Shown in pieces: positions 1 to 8,847 of a stretch of DNA of 64,000 nucleotides (position 1 is its first letter; every line of letters starts with the position of its first letter). Under the pieces are notes generated by a model, which saw nothing but the letters and a program-made list of their open reading frames with translations, did not search any database and was not told the DNA's origin. The stretch comes from RI-153 sp963721725 (GTDB taxonomy: Bacteria > Chloroflexota > Anaerolineae > Caldilineales > Caldilineaceae): positions 22,935 through 86,934 of the forward strand of contig CAVRLX010000001.1 in the NCBI GenBank assembly GCA_963721725.1, in the 5' to 3' direction. Position numbers and translations under genes: made by a program.

Positions 1-626
1 TGGCGGTGATGCTCAACCAAAAGCTTAAAGGCACCAATATCTACCGGACTGTCTTCTTTGTGCCCCATTTGATCCCTGCTGTGGCCCTGGCTGTGCTGTG
101 GATCTACCTCTTGCAGCCCAAAGTCGGCCCCATCAACACCTTCCTGCGTGATATGGGCGTCCAAAACCCGCCCGATTGGCTCACCTCGCGCAGTTCGGCG
201 CTCTATACGGTGATTATGATCAACGTGTGGGCAGCCGTGGGCGGCAACACCATGTTGATCTTTCTGGCCGGCTTGCAAGGCGTACCCAAAGAACTCTACG
301 AAGCGGCGATGATGGACGGGGCCAGCGCCTGGACCAAATTCCGCCATGTGACGCTGCCGCTGTTGACACCGACCATCTTCTTCAATCTGGTGCTCGGCGT
401 CATCGGCGCGCTCAAGGTCTTTACCACAGCCTGGGTCGCCACCCAGGGTGGACCGTCCTATGCCACCTGGTTTTTTGCGCTGCACATCTATACCCAAGCC
501 TTTGGCTACTTCCGGCTGGGCTATGGCAGCGCGCTGGCCTGGGTGTTGGCAATCATCCTCATGACATTTACCTTTATCCAGGTGCGCTACTCGCGGCGCT
601 GGGTCCATTACGAAAGCGAGCAGTAG
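1..626 (+). CDS. Sugar ABC transporter permease (MalF-like), 5' end outside window
   Basis: Inner-membrane permease of a carbohydrate ABC importer (MalF/UgpA class). The open frame runs back to the window edge without a stop and the visible 208 residues start inside a family of usually about 290-310, so the N-terminus lies upstream. Hydrophobic helices alternate with loops, and the cytoplasmic EAA loop that contacts the ATPase is visible (YEAAMMDGASAWTKFRHVTL), followed by LP. The stop is 3 bases before the next permease start, so the two are co-transcribed and probably form the heterodimeric channel. Substrate cannot be read from the sequence; the downstream PLP enzyme hints at an amino sugar or sugar acid. 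Confidence 0.93.
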   Translation, partial: AVMLNQKLKGTNIYRTVFFVPHLIPAVALAVLWIYLLQPKVGPINTFLRDMGVQNPPDWLTSRSSALYTVIMINVWAAVGGNTMLIFLAGLQGVPKELYEAAMMDGASAWTKFRHVTLPLLTPTIFFNLVLGVIGALKVFTTAWVATQGGPSYATWFFALHIYTQAFGYFRLGYGSALAWVLAIILMTFTFIQVRYSRRWVHYESEQ

Positions 627-629
627 CCC

Positions 630-1520
630 ATGGCACAGCAGACGATTACCCAAAATCTTGACAATCGACGATCCGATCAACCGCAGGTGGGGCGGCTCCT
701 GCTCTACGCTTTCGTGATTCTGCTCTGTATCATGTTTGGCTTTCCGGTGTTCTGGACCTTGATGTCCTCGTTGAAAACTGCGGCGCAAATGGCCGCGTTT
801 CCGCCTATCATTTTCCCCGATCCTTTTCAATGGGGAAATTACGCCCGTGTGCTGGCCGTGCCGCGTATCCCCGTGACGACGTGGCTTGGGAACTCGACCT
901 TCATCGTCATTTTTGCCACGACTGGCACGTTGATTACAGCCTCGTTGGTGGCCTATTCGTTTGCCCGTTTCCAATATCGCGGACGTGACACCCTCTTTAT
1001 TATCACCCTGGCAACCATGATGTTGCCCGCCGAGGTGACGCTGATCCCGCAGTTTGTACTCTTTTATAAACTGGGCTGGATCAACACCCTCAAGCCGCTC
1101 TGGGTTCCCGATCGGTTTGGCGGTGGGGCCTTTGCCATTTTCCTCATGCGTCAATTCTTCCTTTCGTTGCCCATGGATCTGGACGAAGCCGCCCTCATCG
1201 ACGGTGCCGGCTACTTCCGCATCTTTTGGTCGATCTTGTTGCCACTGTGCAAGCCTATTTTGGCGACGCTGGCGATTATCACGATTATTGCCACGTGGAG
1301 CGACTTTTTGGGACCGCTCATCTATTTGAACTCTCCCGATAAGTTCACCATCGCCGTGGGGTTGAACTTCTTCAACACCTCGCCCGAAGTGGGCGGCGAA
1401 CCCCTCCAACACTTGTTGATGGCTGCCTGTATTCTGTCGATGATTCCCATGATTGTGCTCTTCTTCCTGGGACAACGCTTCTTTGTCCAGGGGATTGTGA
1501 TGTCGGGGATCAAAGGCTAA
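630..1520 (+). CDS. Sugar ABC transporter permease (MalG-like)
   Basis: Second permease of the carbohydrate importer, 296 residues, normal for the MalG/UgpE class. Six or so hydrophobic segments are visible, starting with one at about residues 23-45. The EAA signature is near residues 188-207 (DEAALIDGAGYFRIFWSILL), and the C-terminus (FFVQGIVMSGIKG) is the typical MalG ending. ATG is placed 3 bases after the upstream permease stop. No ATPase gene is in view; this class often shares a distant MsmX-like ATPase, or it may lie upstream of the window. Confidence 0.95.
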   Translation: MAQQTITQNLDNRRSDQPQVGRLLLYAFVILLCIMFGFPVFWTLMSSLKTAAQMAAFPPIIFPDPFQWGNYARVLAVPRIPVTTWLGNSTFIVIFATTGTLITASLVAYSFARFQYRGRDTLFIITLATMMLPAEVTLIPQFVLFYKLGWINTLKPLWVPDRFGGGAFAIFLMRQFFLSLPMDLDEAALIDGAGYFRIFWSILLPLCKPILATLAIITIIATWSDFLGPLIYLNSPDKFTIAVGLNFFNTSPEVGGEPLQHLLMAACILSMIPMIVLFFLGQRFFVQGIVMSGIKG

Positions 1521-1649
1521 CCCACAGGCTGTTTTCATGATTGTGTCAATCCTGCCACACCGATTCATTTGAGGAGGCTATATCGACAACCATTTGCGCT
1601 ATTATCTCGTATTCCCGCTTCATTCATTCACAGTTTAGAGGAGAGTCCT

Positions 1650-3029
1650 ATGTCCCAAAAGAAGATTTCACGGCGCAGCTTTATGAAGGGTATCGGCGTT
1701 GCTGGCCTGGGCGTTGCCAGTATGCAGTTGTTGGCCGCCTGTGCCACGCCAGCGCCTGCCCCCAGCACCACCACGGACACATCAGGATCGAGCGCCGCAC
1801 CCGCTGCCACCGATGTTGTGCTGCGCGTCCAGGTTCCGCCAGACGGCCAGGCTGCGATGCCGATTATCATGGCAAAGCGCTATCAAGACGAGAGTGGCGT
1901 GGAAGTGCAGATCGAGGAGACCATCTACACCGAAATTGAAACCAAATCACAAACTGGCTTCATTTCCAACACGCTCCCCGACTTGCTCTACGGCCACCAT
2001 CGCTGGCTCTTTATCAACTACCTCAAGGGCATCTACATGGAACTCGACGATATGATGGCGTCGGATCCGCTGCCCGACTTTGAGGACATCTATCCCAGCG
2101 TGATGGCGGGTAATACGCTGGATGGCAAGAACTTCAGCATTCCAGGCGTTGTGCATCCTGGTGGCAATATTGCCGTCAACTACAACAAAACCCTGCTCGA
2201 AGAAAAAGGGCTGCCCCTGCCTCAAATCGGCTGGACCATGCAAGATTGGGACGATCTGGCACGTGCTGCCGCCGATCCCGACAATGGCATCTTCGGTATG
2301 AGCTTCGATTCCATGAATGTCCTCCATTATTACAGCAATACGGCGCGCTCCTTTGGTGATCCGGCTTCTAAAGATGGCTGGGTCATGAATGAAGAAGGCA
2401 CTCAGCTTACCTATGATCAACCTCTGCACGGCGAAATTACCAATTGGCATCTCAGTCTATTGAATGACAAGATTGCGCCACGCAAGGCTGATTATATTGA
2501 GAACGCAGCGGGTAATATCTTTGTCGCGGGTCTCAACGCCACCCATGCCAGCATTGTGGGCAGTGTTGCCACCTTCCTGAGCCAGATCGACGGCAAGTTC
2601 GAGATGGACGCTGTGCCACTGCCGGTTGGCCCCGAAGGACGCCAGGGCACCTGCTACTCTGGTAACCAGCACATGATCGGCACCAAGACTGCCAACCCAG
2701 AGCAAGCCTATGAATTGCTCAAGCTCTTCTCGTCGGGTGAAGCCGGTGTGTTGATGGTGTTGGAAGGCAAACTCCAGCCCAACGGCCACAAATCTGCCTG
2801 GACCGACGAAAAGGTCAACGAAGTTAACAAGATGTACGGCATCGCCGATGCCTTGCTCACCGCCGGCATCGAGCCGTTCCCCATGCCCCAGAACACCCGC
2901 TTCACCGAAGCCAACGACATCTTCCGCAACGAGATCGACCTGATCTGGGAAGGCGAAACCACCTGGGAAGAACACGCTCCGGTGATTGTGCAAAAGGTCA
3001 ACGAGGTGTTGAAGCTGGATCGTCCGTAG
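1650..3029 (+). CDS. Sugar ABC transporter substrate-binding lipoprotein
   Basis: Extracellular solute-binding protein of family 1 (SBP_bac_1, MalE/UgpB fold), 459 residues. The start at 1650 is chosen because AGAGGAGAG lies just upstream; an in-frame start further upstream would leave an unlikely leader. The N-terminus is a Tat-type signal (SRRSFMKGIG) followed by a hydrophobic stretch and lipobox LAAC, then a Thr/Ser/Pro/Ala-rich linker, so it should be exported folded and lipid-anchored. It follows the two permeases by about 130 bases, in the order permease-permease-binding protein. The C-terminal half (KLFSSGEAGVLMVLEGKLQP) is typical of the family. Confidence 0.94.
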   Translation: MSQKKISRRSFMKGIGVAGLGVASMQLLAACATPAPAPSTTTDTSGSSAAPAATDVVLRVQVPPDGQAAMPIIMAKRYQDESGVEVQIEETIYTEIETKSQTGFISNTLPDLLYGHHRWLFINYLKGIYMELDDMMASDPLPDFEDIYPSVMAGNTLDGKNFSIPGVVHPGGNIAVNYNKTLLEEKGLPLPQIGWTMQDWDDLARAAADPDNGIFGMSFDSMNVLHYYSNTARSFGDPASKDGWVMNEEGTQLTYDQPLHGEITNWHLSLLNDKIAPRKADYIENAAGNIFVAGLNATHASIVGSVATFLSQIDGKFEMDAVPLPVGPEGRQGTCYSGNQHMIGTKTANPEQAYELLKLFSSGEAGVLMVLEGKLQPNGHKSAWTDEKVNEVNKMYGIADALLTAGIEPFPMPQNTRFTEANDIFRNEIDLIWEGETTWEEHAPVIVQKVNEVLKLDRP

Positions 3030-3040
3030 GTGTGAAAATA

Positions 3041-3108
3041 GATATTGGATATTGGCTATTCGATACTGGCGTGCCAGTGACCAATACCTACTATCCAATA
3101 TCCAATAT
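3041..3108. repeat. Imperfect long palindrome, TATTGGATATTGG type (family C, copy 1)
   Basis: GATATTGGATATTGG at 3041-3055 is complementary to CCAATATCCAATATT at 3094-3108, and the centre contains a second perfect hairpin ACTGGC-GT-GCCAGT (3065-3078). The whole could fold as one interrupted hairpin between the binding-protein gene and the PLP enzyme gene. It has no terminal T-run, so it is more like a dispersed palindrome than a terminator, although it could attenuate transcription. Related motifs occur at 43076-43104 and 49098-49183. Confidence 0.7.
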
Positions 3109-3160
3109 TCCCAACCCCTGTCCTTGTGATGGGGGTTTTTCTTGTACAATGGAGGTTCCT

Positions 3161-4288
3161 ATGTCCGTATTACAAAAACTCGGCCTGCGCCCGGTGATCA
3201 ACGCCAGCGCCACGCTGACCAAACTGGGCGGTTCTGTCATGCCGCCCGAAGTGGTGGAGGCCATGGTTGAGGCTGCCCGCACCCACATTGACATCCACGA
3301 AATGCAGCGGCGTGTGGGCGAACGTATCGCCGACCTCACCCACAACGAAGCCGCCTATGTTAGCTCCGGCGCGGCGGCGGGTCTGGTGCTGGCAACGGCA
3401 GCCTGCGTCACCGGCAACAATCCGGCGGCCATGGCCCAGTTGCCCAATCTGACCGGGCTGAAAAACGAGGTGATCGTACACCGCGCCCACCGCAACGGCT
3501 ACGATCACGCTGTGCGCCAGGTGGGGGTGACCATTGTGGAGATCGGCGTGGGTGGCACGTATGAATGGGAACTGGAAGGGGCCATTAACGAGCGCACCGC
3601 CGCCATCTTCTGGTTCCAGGGCGGCATGACCGGGCGCGGTGATCTGCCGTTGCAAACCGTCATCGACATTGCCAATAAACACAACGTGCCTGTGGTGGTG
3701 GATGCCGCCGCGCAACTTCCGCCCACGGAAAATCTATGGAAATTTACCCAAATGGGCGTCTCGTTGGCCGTCTTCAGCGGCGGCAAGGATCTGCGCGGGC
3801 CGCAGTCGTCGGGGTTGGTGCTGGGACGCAAGGATCTGATTGAAGCGGTGCGGCTCAACGGCAGCCCCAATCACAGCATTGGCCGCCCCATGAAGGTGGG
3901 CAAAGAGGAACTGGCGGGCTGTCTCGCCGCCGTGGAGCGCTATGTGAAGTTGGATCAAAAGGCGCGGGCGCTGGCCGACGAGCAGACCGTGGCCGAGTGG
4001 TGCGCGGCGTGGAATCAAGTACCCGGCGTCAAGGCCACACGCTCTTTCCCCAACGAGGCGGGCCAGCCGTTGCCGCGTGTGCATGTTAGCGTTGACGCTG
4101 ACACACTGGGCCTGAGTCGCGACGAGGTGGTCTCGCAACTGCGCGAAGGCGACGCCATCATCGAAGTGGCCCTGGGCGGTCCCAACGGCATCTACGTCAA
4201 CCCGTGGTCACTGACCGAGGACGAGCGGGATCTGGTGCAGAATCGCCTGACCGAGATTGTGCGGCAGGCTGCGGCTGTGCCGGCGTAG
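3161..4288 (+). CDS. PLP-dependent SelA/DgaE-like enzyme (D-glucosaminate-6-phosphate ammonia-lyase family)
   Basis: Fold-type I pyridoxal-phosphate enzyme of the SelA-like superfamily, 375 residues. The N-terminal part (LRPVINASATLTKLGG) and the region around residue 209 (VFSGGKDLRGPQSSG), where the lysine should form the Schiff base, match the branch that includes D-glucosaminate-6-phosphate ammonia-lyase. The start at 3161 has a close GGAGG (3151-3155). The gene lies on the same strand as the sugar importer, about 130 bases beyond the binding-protein gene, so it may degrade the imported compound. True selenocysteine synthase is less likely: no selB, selD or tRNA-Sec is nearby and the length is short for SelA. 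Exact substrate unknown. Confidence 0.82.
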   Translation: MSVLQKLGLRPVINASATLTKLGGSVMPPEVVEAMVEAARTHIDIHEMQRRVGERIADLTHNEAAYVSSGAAAGLVLATAACVTGNNPAAMAQLPNLTGLKNEVIVHRAHRNGYDHAVRQVGVTIVEIGVGGTYEWELEGAINERTAAIFWFQGGMTGRGDLPLQTVIDIANKHNVPVVVDAAAQLPPTENLWKFTQMGVSLAVFSGGKDLRGPQSSGLVLGRKDLIEAVRLNGSPNHSIGRPMKVGKEELAGCLAAVERYVKLDQKARALADEQTVAEWCAAWNQVPGVKATRSFPNEAGQPLPRVHVSVDADTLGLSRDEVVSQLREGDAIIEVALGGPNGIYVNPWSLTEDERDLVQNRLTEIVRQAAAVPA

Positions 4289-4297
4289 GCGGGAATA

Positions 4298-4340
4298 ATG
4301 CGTAATGCGTATCTCAGAGCACTGAATACGCATTACGCAT
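4298..4340. repeat. Perfect 15-bp palindrome (family B, copy 1)
   Basis: Arms ATGCGTAATGCGTAT (4298-4312) and ATACGCATTACGCAT (4326-4340) are exact reverse complements around a 13-base loop. Each arm contains a tandem TGCGTA(A/T) repeat. The same motif appears at 50134-50190 and 51545-51597. It sits immediately 5' of a family A element (from 4345), so the two repeat types are directly juxtaposed here. Confidence 0.85.
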
Positions 4341-4344
4341 GTAC

Positions 4345-4435
4345 CTATCCAGGTGCGACGCACTCGCCAGGCGTAGATTGGTTGTGAAAGCTTGTGTGGC
4401 GAGTGCGTCGCACCGTAGACCTGTATCGTTACGGA
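4345..4435. repeat. Dispersed palindromic element, family A, copy 1
   Basis: Left arm GGTGCGACGCACTCGCCA (4352-4369) and right arm TGGCGAGTGCGTCGCACC (4397-4414) are perfect 18-bp reverse complements separated by a 27-base variable loop. Flanks are also shared with other copies: CTATCCAG on the left and TATCGTTAC on the right. Other copies lie at 15581, 24972, 29822 and 37235, with a shortened form at 36886. It is non-coding, intergenic and resembles a MITE or REP-type element. Confidence 0.9.
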
Positions 4436-4613
4436 ATGACTTAGAAGTGAGTTCAACGCCGCTCAACACCACGTGTAACTGACTAGGGACGATCTGGATT
4501 CGTACACGTCGCTAACGGACTTCCCCGGCGGCTGACGATAGGATCGTTGACGATTTCACGCTAGAGGCTGTTCGGGGCGATGTGGCAGACCAGTCAAGTG
4601 GGGAGGAAAACAT

Positions 4614-4886
4614 ATGCCGTTTGAATGGGATTCCGAAAAGGCGAGAACAAACGCGGATAAGCACGGCGTCTCGTTTGAAGAAGCCTCTACAGCGTTTCTC
4701 GATGACTTTTCCCTCAATGGTGACGATCCGGATCATGCCTGGGATGAGGATCGGTTTGTGATATTTGGTCTTTCCAGTACAGGACGGCTACTCGTTGTCG
4801 CTTATACTGAGCGTGAGAAACGGATTCGCATCATCAGCGCTCGAACGGCAACTCGGTCAGAAAGGAGACTCTATGAAGAAGGATGA
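4614..4886 (+). CDS. brnT: BrnT family toxin (ribonuclease)
   Basis: Small RelE-fold RNase toxin of the type II BrnT/BrnA system (formerly DUF497), 90 residues, full length for the family. Family hallmarks are visible: FEWDSEKARTNADKHGVSFE at the N-terminus, then DP..DEDRFVIFGLSSTGRLLVV and a C-terminal RIISARTATRSERRLYEE. A strong GGGGAGGAAA precedes the ATG. The antitoxin gene starts inside its last codons (overlap 4873-4886), the usual toxin-first order of this system. It stands at the border of a decayed island of other toxin-antitoxin-like remnants and looks intact. Confidence 0.93.
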   Translation: MPFEWDSEKARTNADKHGVSFEEASTAFLDDFSLNGDDPDHAWDEDRFVIFGLSSTGRLLVVAYTEREKRIRIISARTATRSERRLYEEG

Positions 4887-5106
4887 GCAGGAACATGATG
4901 AGTTGCGTCCTGAATATCGAAGAGAAGACTTTGGTCCAATGGTGCGGGGCAAGTATGCACAGCACTTGAGAGAATCAACGAATGTTGTGGTACTCGATCC
5001 TGACATTGCTGAAGCGTTCCCCAATGCGGAGGTGGTCAATCAGACCTTACGCCGCCTGCTTGAACTTGCCAAAACAAGTGTGCATTCGGTTCCTCATGAA
5101 AGGTGA
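4873..5106 (+). CDS. brnA: BrnA family antitoxin
   Basis: Antitoxin partner of BrnT, 77 residues. It begins with a charged segment (MKKDEQEHDELRPEYRREDF) and ends in a ribbon-helix-helix-like part (NVVVLDPDIAEAFPNAEVVN then QTLRRLLELA), the arrangement expected for a DNA-binding, autoregulating BrnA. The ATG at 4873 overlaps the end of brnT by 14 bases, implying translational coupling. Both genes have unbroken frames in contrast to the surrounding remnants. Confidence 0.9.
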   Translation: MKKDEQEHDELRPEYRREDFGPMVRGKYAQHLRESTNVVVLDPDIAEAFPNAEVVNQTLRRLLELAKTSVHSVPHER

Positions 5107-5178
5107 CAATGACACAGAGTCGTCTACACTGGAACCTGGGCTAGTTTCTCTTCAAGTGGCGTCAATCGGTGACGAAAC

Positions 5179-5248
5179 GTGGTAGTGGGGCGGGGTGAAA
5201 TTTGGTGGGCAGATTTGCCTGAACCCGTTGCCTCGGAACCGGGGTATT
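5179..5248 (+). pseudogene. MazF/PemK N-terminal fragment
   Basis: The first ~23 residues read VVGRGEIWWADLPEPVASEP plus GY, which is the conserved first strand of MazF/PemK-type endoribonuclease toxins (consensus RGEIWWADLPEPVGSEPGY). Homology stops abruptly near 5248; the next bases belong to a DUF2442 remnant on the opposite strand. Without the rest of the ~110-residue fold it cannot be active. It was probably truncated by recombination. Confidence 0.75.
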
Positions 5249-5420
5249 GCACAGTCGCCAGTGGTTATGTTCCGCCACTGTGCCATGCCAAAGGCGCGGG
5301 TACCAGGCCAGGGGCACGGTACGATGTGCGCCCATCTGACAGATCGACGGTGAGTGTATCGTCGGAAGTCGTGACGTTCTGAATTGTCAGGTCTCGCAGG
5401 TCAATCACCACAGCGTTCAT
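5249..5420 (-). pseudogene. DUF2442 remnant, frameshifted and 3'-truncated
   Basis: Reading down from an ATG at 5420, MNAVVIDLRDLTIQNVTTSD and TLTVDLSDGRT is the DUF2442 N-terminus. After one frame change near 5325 the continuation is VPLAWYPRLWHGTVAEHNHW plus RL, the diagnostic DUF2442 core (family form VPLAWYPRL..ATPEERNNWRL). The frame then meets the MazF fragment at about 5249. Its start overlaps the stop of the DUF4160 remnant by 20 bases, the usual DUF4160-DUF2442 gene order of a putative two-gene toxin-antitoxin-like module. Confidence 0.75.
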
Positions 5421-5520
5421 GCCACCCTCGCAATAACTCTTCCAGATTTTCTTCAATCACTTGATGGATACGCCTGATCTCACTTTGGAGAAGCCACCGC
5501 TGCTTCTGAGCTATGCGCAT
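5401..5520 (-). pseudogene. DUF4160 C-terminal remnant
   Basis: The frame from 5520 to a TGA at 5401 encodes 39 residues ending SEIRRIHQVIEENLEELLRG and WHERCGD, which matches the C-terminal helices of DUF4160 proteins (compare the intact gene at 55118-55366, ELREIERILIEWQQDLLDAW). The N-terminal half of the ~80-residue family, with its G(Y/F)RF and HVH motifs, is missing. It abuts a 3-kb stretch without intact genes. Confidence 0.65.
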
Positions 5521-7440
5521 TTAAGTCAATGTCCATGTATTATCACAATTAAAGAGTGGCAGAACACTGTTTGTCCAATCGAAGGAACTATCAATTGAAG
5601 ATCTTGTCCCGGTTCTCTATCAAGTTGTTGGATCAACCACGTGTGATCTTCACTACTTGTGAAAGCAGTTCGACTGACTCTATCGACACGGGTGATTATT
5701 GCTCGAAAACTTTGGCCATTATGCCTCGATATCGAACTGCTGCATCATGGATGGCAAACCGCTATCGATCTGCGTTCACAGCGCAACGAAGAACTACATC
5801 TTCGGCACTATGGTGGTGAAGTGGCGGCAAAATGGATGAAGTTATTCGTATCAATGGTCATACAGCGAAGCATCGCTTGAAACGTACTTATCGGCGGGAA
5901 GAAGGTATTATGAAGGAACAGTGCGTGCGCTATTATTCTCATCTCGTATTCTGGAACGGCTTGACCCGGCGCTTCACTCAGTTGTCGGGGCATCGTCCAT
6001 GCCATTGCATGAAGGTGGTTGAGCAGCGAACAGAGATCTCGGGCAGTCGCTGTGGAGTTTGAAATGGGAGATTAGGGAAGTCTGTGATCCTTCAGATGCG
6101 GGACTAAGCTTAGACTCAGGAACCAGCTTGCAGCAGAGCGTTGGAGCCTCAAGACAAACTGCAGGTCTTAGAAAGTGTAATTCGACGCCTGTGATGGCTC
6201 GAACTCAGTACATACTGCGCCGTGGCGTCTCGATGTCAGCCGATATATCAGCAGCCACTCAGCATCCCTTTGAATGAATGCTGACTTCGTTGATAGTGAA
6301 CATGACTAAGGGTGGACGCTTATGAGACAGGTCACCGGTATGCGAGCACAACAATATCAACGTCGGGAAATTTGCGTAATTGGGTGCTACGAAAATAGTG
6401 ACATGGTGTTTATGGCAGGCGCAGCCTGATAAAACAACATCTATTGCGGTGGACGACGTTGAAGGATCGGCCGGCAATGTACCGGACCCTGAGTGCTCGC
6501 AAGACATTCTCTTATGCTCAGAGGCGTTCTTTTAGATGCAGAAGTGCCATATGTCAATCTTCGGGACCGGGAATGGATGTCCTTTCGACAACTGCGCTAC
6601 TGGAAGCAGTCAATCATCTATCGATAACAAAGTGAGATTCATCGTTTGTCCGATGGGCTCGGATGAGGTGGAAGAAGCTATTGAACCATCAAGATTGATG
6701 ACTTTGAATCTTCACCCATTCTGGAAAGTGGTGACGTCCTTTCAGCACCTCTTGCATTGTCAACACGTTGCACTGACGTGAGGGTAGCGCATATGGCGTT
6801 TTCATGACACTGGGATTTCGTGCATTCGCTGATCTGCAACACTTATGAACGATACGCACAGACGAAGGGTTCGTTAATCATTGAATGGATTATTGATGAC
6901 AACTTGCTAGGGATGTGAAAGGGAAACTTGTGAGGTTCGGTATATAGCGCCCTCACACGACTGCTTTGCAGCATGCGTTGTGCTTGCAATGGCTTCCTAG
7001 AAAACCGCATTGACATTCCGCTTGCCAGGATCTATTCAACTCTAGCAACGGGGTATCGACATGTTGCTGGAAAGCGTATAGATCGGCTAGCCAGGAGCGA
7101 CGACGGACCAAGCTTGCGCTCGGATAGCGCACGCGCTACTCTAGCCGCTAAATGATTCAGCTAGGAATGCGGGCCACACTAGGGAGATATATCAAAATGA
7201 CACTCTCGACTGTTAACCAAAGCACAAGATATAAAGGGCATGAAAGAAAGCGCCTTTTATCAAAGCGTCGCTTCCGCGCAGATCGGTTAGCTGATATTGC
7301 CACTCGGGATGTTTTACGCTCGACTTTAGCCAAATCAGGCTGCGTGAGCATCCAATGAGACAAGAAACGGGCAAAGTGAGTCGGAAATAGGAAAGGTGGT
7401 CGTGCGCGGACGACTTGAGATAATTCGGGATGTGTAAAAG
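5521..7440. other. Decayed region without an intact gene
   Basis: About 1.9 kb in which no frame longer than ~85 residues has protein-like composition. Short stretches still look like former coding sequence on the plus strand, for example a stretch at about 5683-5850 ending EVAAKWMK, YYEGTVRALLFSSRILERLD near 5908-5967, and VPYVNLRDREWMSFRQLRYW near 6543-6602, each quickly broken by stops or frame changes. I do not recognise these fragments. They may be the body of the same dead gene whose leucine-rich repeats lie at 8121-8760, split by the transposase remnant, but nothing proves that. Confidence 0.5.
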
Positions 7441-7447
7441 GTCGAGC

Positions 7448-7856
7448 CTAGATCGCTGCAAGGGCATCACTGAACGTAGGCGTCTTGTTTATCGTACCAA
7501 GCGTCAGAACGTTTGGGCAGTTGGTCGGCGTGTAAGCGATGGGCCATGAGCGTAGACCAGGCTGAACAAGCCAAGCAGAACAAGGCGTTGTGCGCTCGAT
7601 GGCGCGGTCGATCCAATGACGTTCGGTGCCAAACCGAGAGAAAGCACGCACCTGCTCAGAAGGTGACCTCGATGTTCCAGCGCAAGATAAACCAGGTGAC
7701 AATCTGTTCTGGGGAAGCACGGCCATCCGAACAGAAGAAAGCCGAATGGATCTGAAGCGCCTTGTGGACAGCGAACGAGCACCCGAGAACGCAAGGGACC
7801 CGGTCATTGACCAGGACGATGCCAAAGGGAAATGCCAGTGACGTCATTCCAGGCAA
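7448..7856 (-). pseudogene. Remnant of a DDE transposase (IS701/IS4-like)
   Basis: Three overlapping minus-strand frames reconstruct the C-terminal third of a DDE transposase. The first contains SPEQIVTWFILRWNIEVTF (7656-7856), the second GTERHWIDRAIERTTP (7448-7825), the third LLGLFSLVYAHG (7504-7794), and the second resumes with TPTFSDALAAI before a stop. The order and wording (WF..RW..EVTF, Q.W.D.AI.RTTP.LLGLFSLV, PTFSDALAA) is typical of IS701-type transposases. At least two frame changes and absence of the N-terminal two thirds make it inactive. No terminal inverted repeats were found. Confidence 0.8.
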
Positions 7857-8120
7857 CGCACGTCATCTGCGTACCACGATACCGTCAGTGGTCTGCCACT
7901 GCGTTCTGCAGATCAACACAGTCGTTCTGCCAGTTTGGGTTGACGTTTGCTTTCGTCGGCTTGGGGCCACTGCTACCGATCTTGCGTGGCAGTTATGGAT
8001 ACGTAGGTGAGCGATTCTTGCCGCTGGGTACACTCACGATCTTATAGAGGTTTACATGACAGATGCGAGGTGAGGACTGTTGATCTGCTGTCTGGCTGCC
8101 AGTCGATGCTTGAGTCAATG

Positions 8121-8760
8121 ATCGAGGTGAGCGATATTCTCCTCTGCCAGCGACTCATCAACATCACATGGCTTAGCCAGAAGCGAACGCCGGTGAGCCA
8201 TGTATCGCCTTTGCCATCTCTCATCAATATCACTTCGCTTGATCTGAGTCACACGCCGATTATTGATCATCTCGCCTTTGGCAGCTTCGCCAATTTATCG
8301 CTCGACCCAAGCATACACAGGTTAAGGACATATCAACTTAGCTCCGTTGATCAACACGGTGAATTTGCTAGTTGGTCGGATAAAGATGTCAATCGACTGG
8401 CATGACTAACTATCCAACTGCGTTGTGATTACGTCCATCTATATGATAGATACACAGGATGTCTCTGCTTTTATAAGCGCTAGAATAATCTTCAACGCTT
8501 AGCCTAAGAGGCGAACGCAGGTAAGAGCCAGATACGTGTCACATACTTATCGGTGACTGAAACATTTAGTATATGCTTTACTGAAGCTTCACACAAGTGA
8601 ACGATATCTCGCCATTGGCAGCACTGTACCAATTCTTACTTCACTAGACTTAAGCTTTCACAGGGTGAGAAATGTATCCATTCATAGCTGACCTCATGTG
8701 AACCTCACCATACATGGACATAACGAACATGGAGGTGAGCAATGTGTTCGGCGTGGATCC
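8121..8760 (+). pseudogene. Decayed leucine-rich-repeat protein
   Basis: Several LRR units of the ~22-residue type L..L.LS.T.V.D.SPL can be read across shifting plus-strand frames: VSPLPSLINITSLDLSHTPI (about 8193-8260), VNDISPLAAL near 8600, SLDLSF then VRNVS near 8642-8680, and MDITNMEVSNV near 8714. Stops and frame changes separate them, so the gene is dead. Proteins of this repeat type are often surface or STAND/ROCO-type receptors; which kind this was cannot be told. Confidence 0.7.
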
Positions 8761-8819
8761 AGCTACTGATTTAGATCCGGCGTCGATTATCCGATTGTCG
8801 ATACACACGCAATCAAACA

Positions 8820-8843
8820 GGGCAACCGCCTCGACGGTTGCCC
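8820..8843 (-). terminator. Hairpin terminator after the BNR-repeat gene
   Basis: Perfect stem GGGCAACCG / CGGTTGCCC (8820-8828 and 8835-8843) with a six-base loop. On the minus strand it is followed by TGTTTGATT, a short T-rich tail. It lies just beyond the end of the minus-strand propeller gene and suits a rho-independent terminator for the 11.8-8.8 kb minus-strand genes. Confidence 0.7.
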
Positions 8844-8847
8844 TTGC

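Noticed and set aside
3041..3108. Terminator between binding protein and PLP enzyme
   Set aside because: Strong pairing but AT-rich interrupted stem and no U-tract; similar palindromes occur elsewhere, so classed as repeat.
5401..5520. Intact small gene on the minus strand
   Set aside because: Only the C-terminal third of the DUF4160 domain is present, so treated as a remnant.
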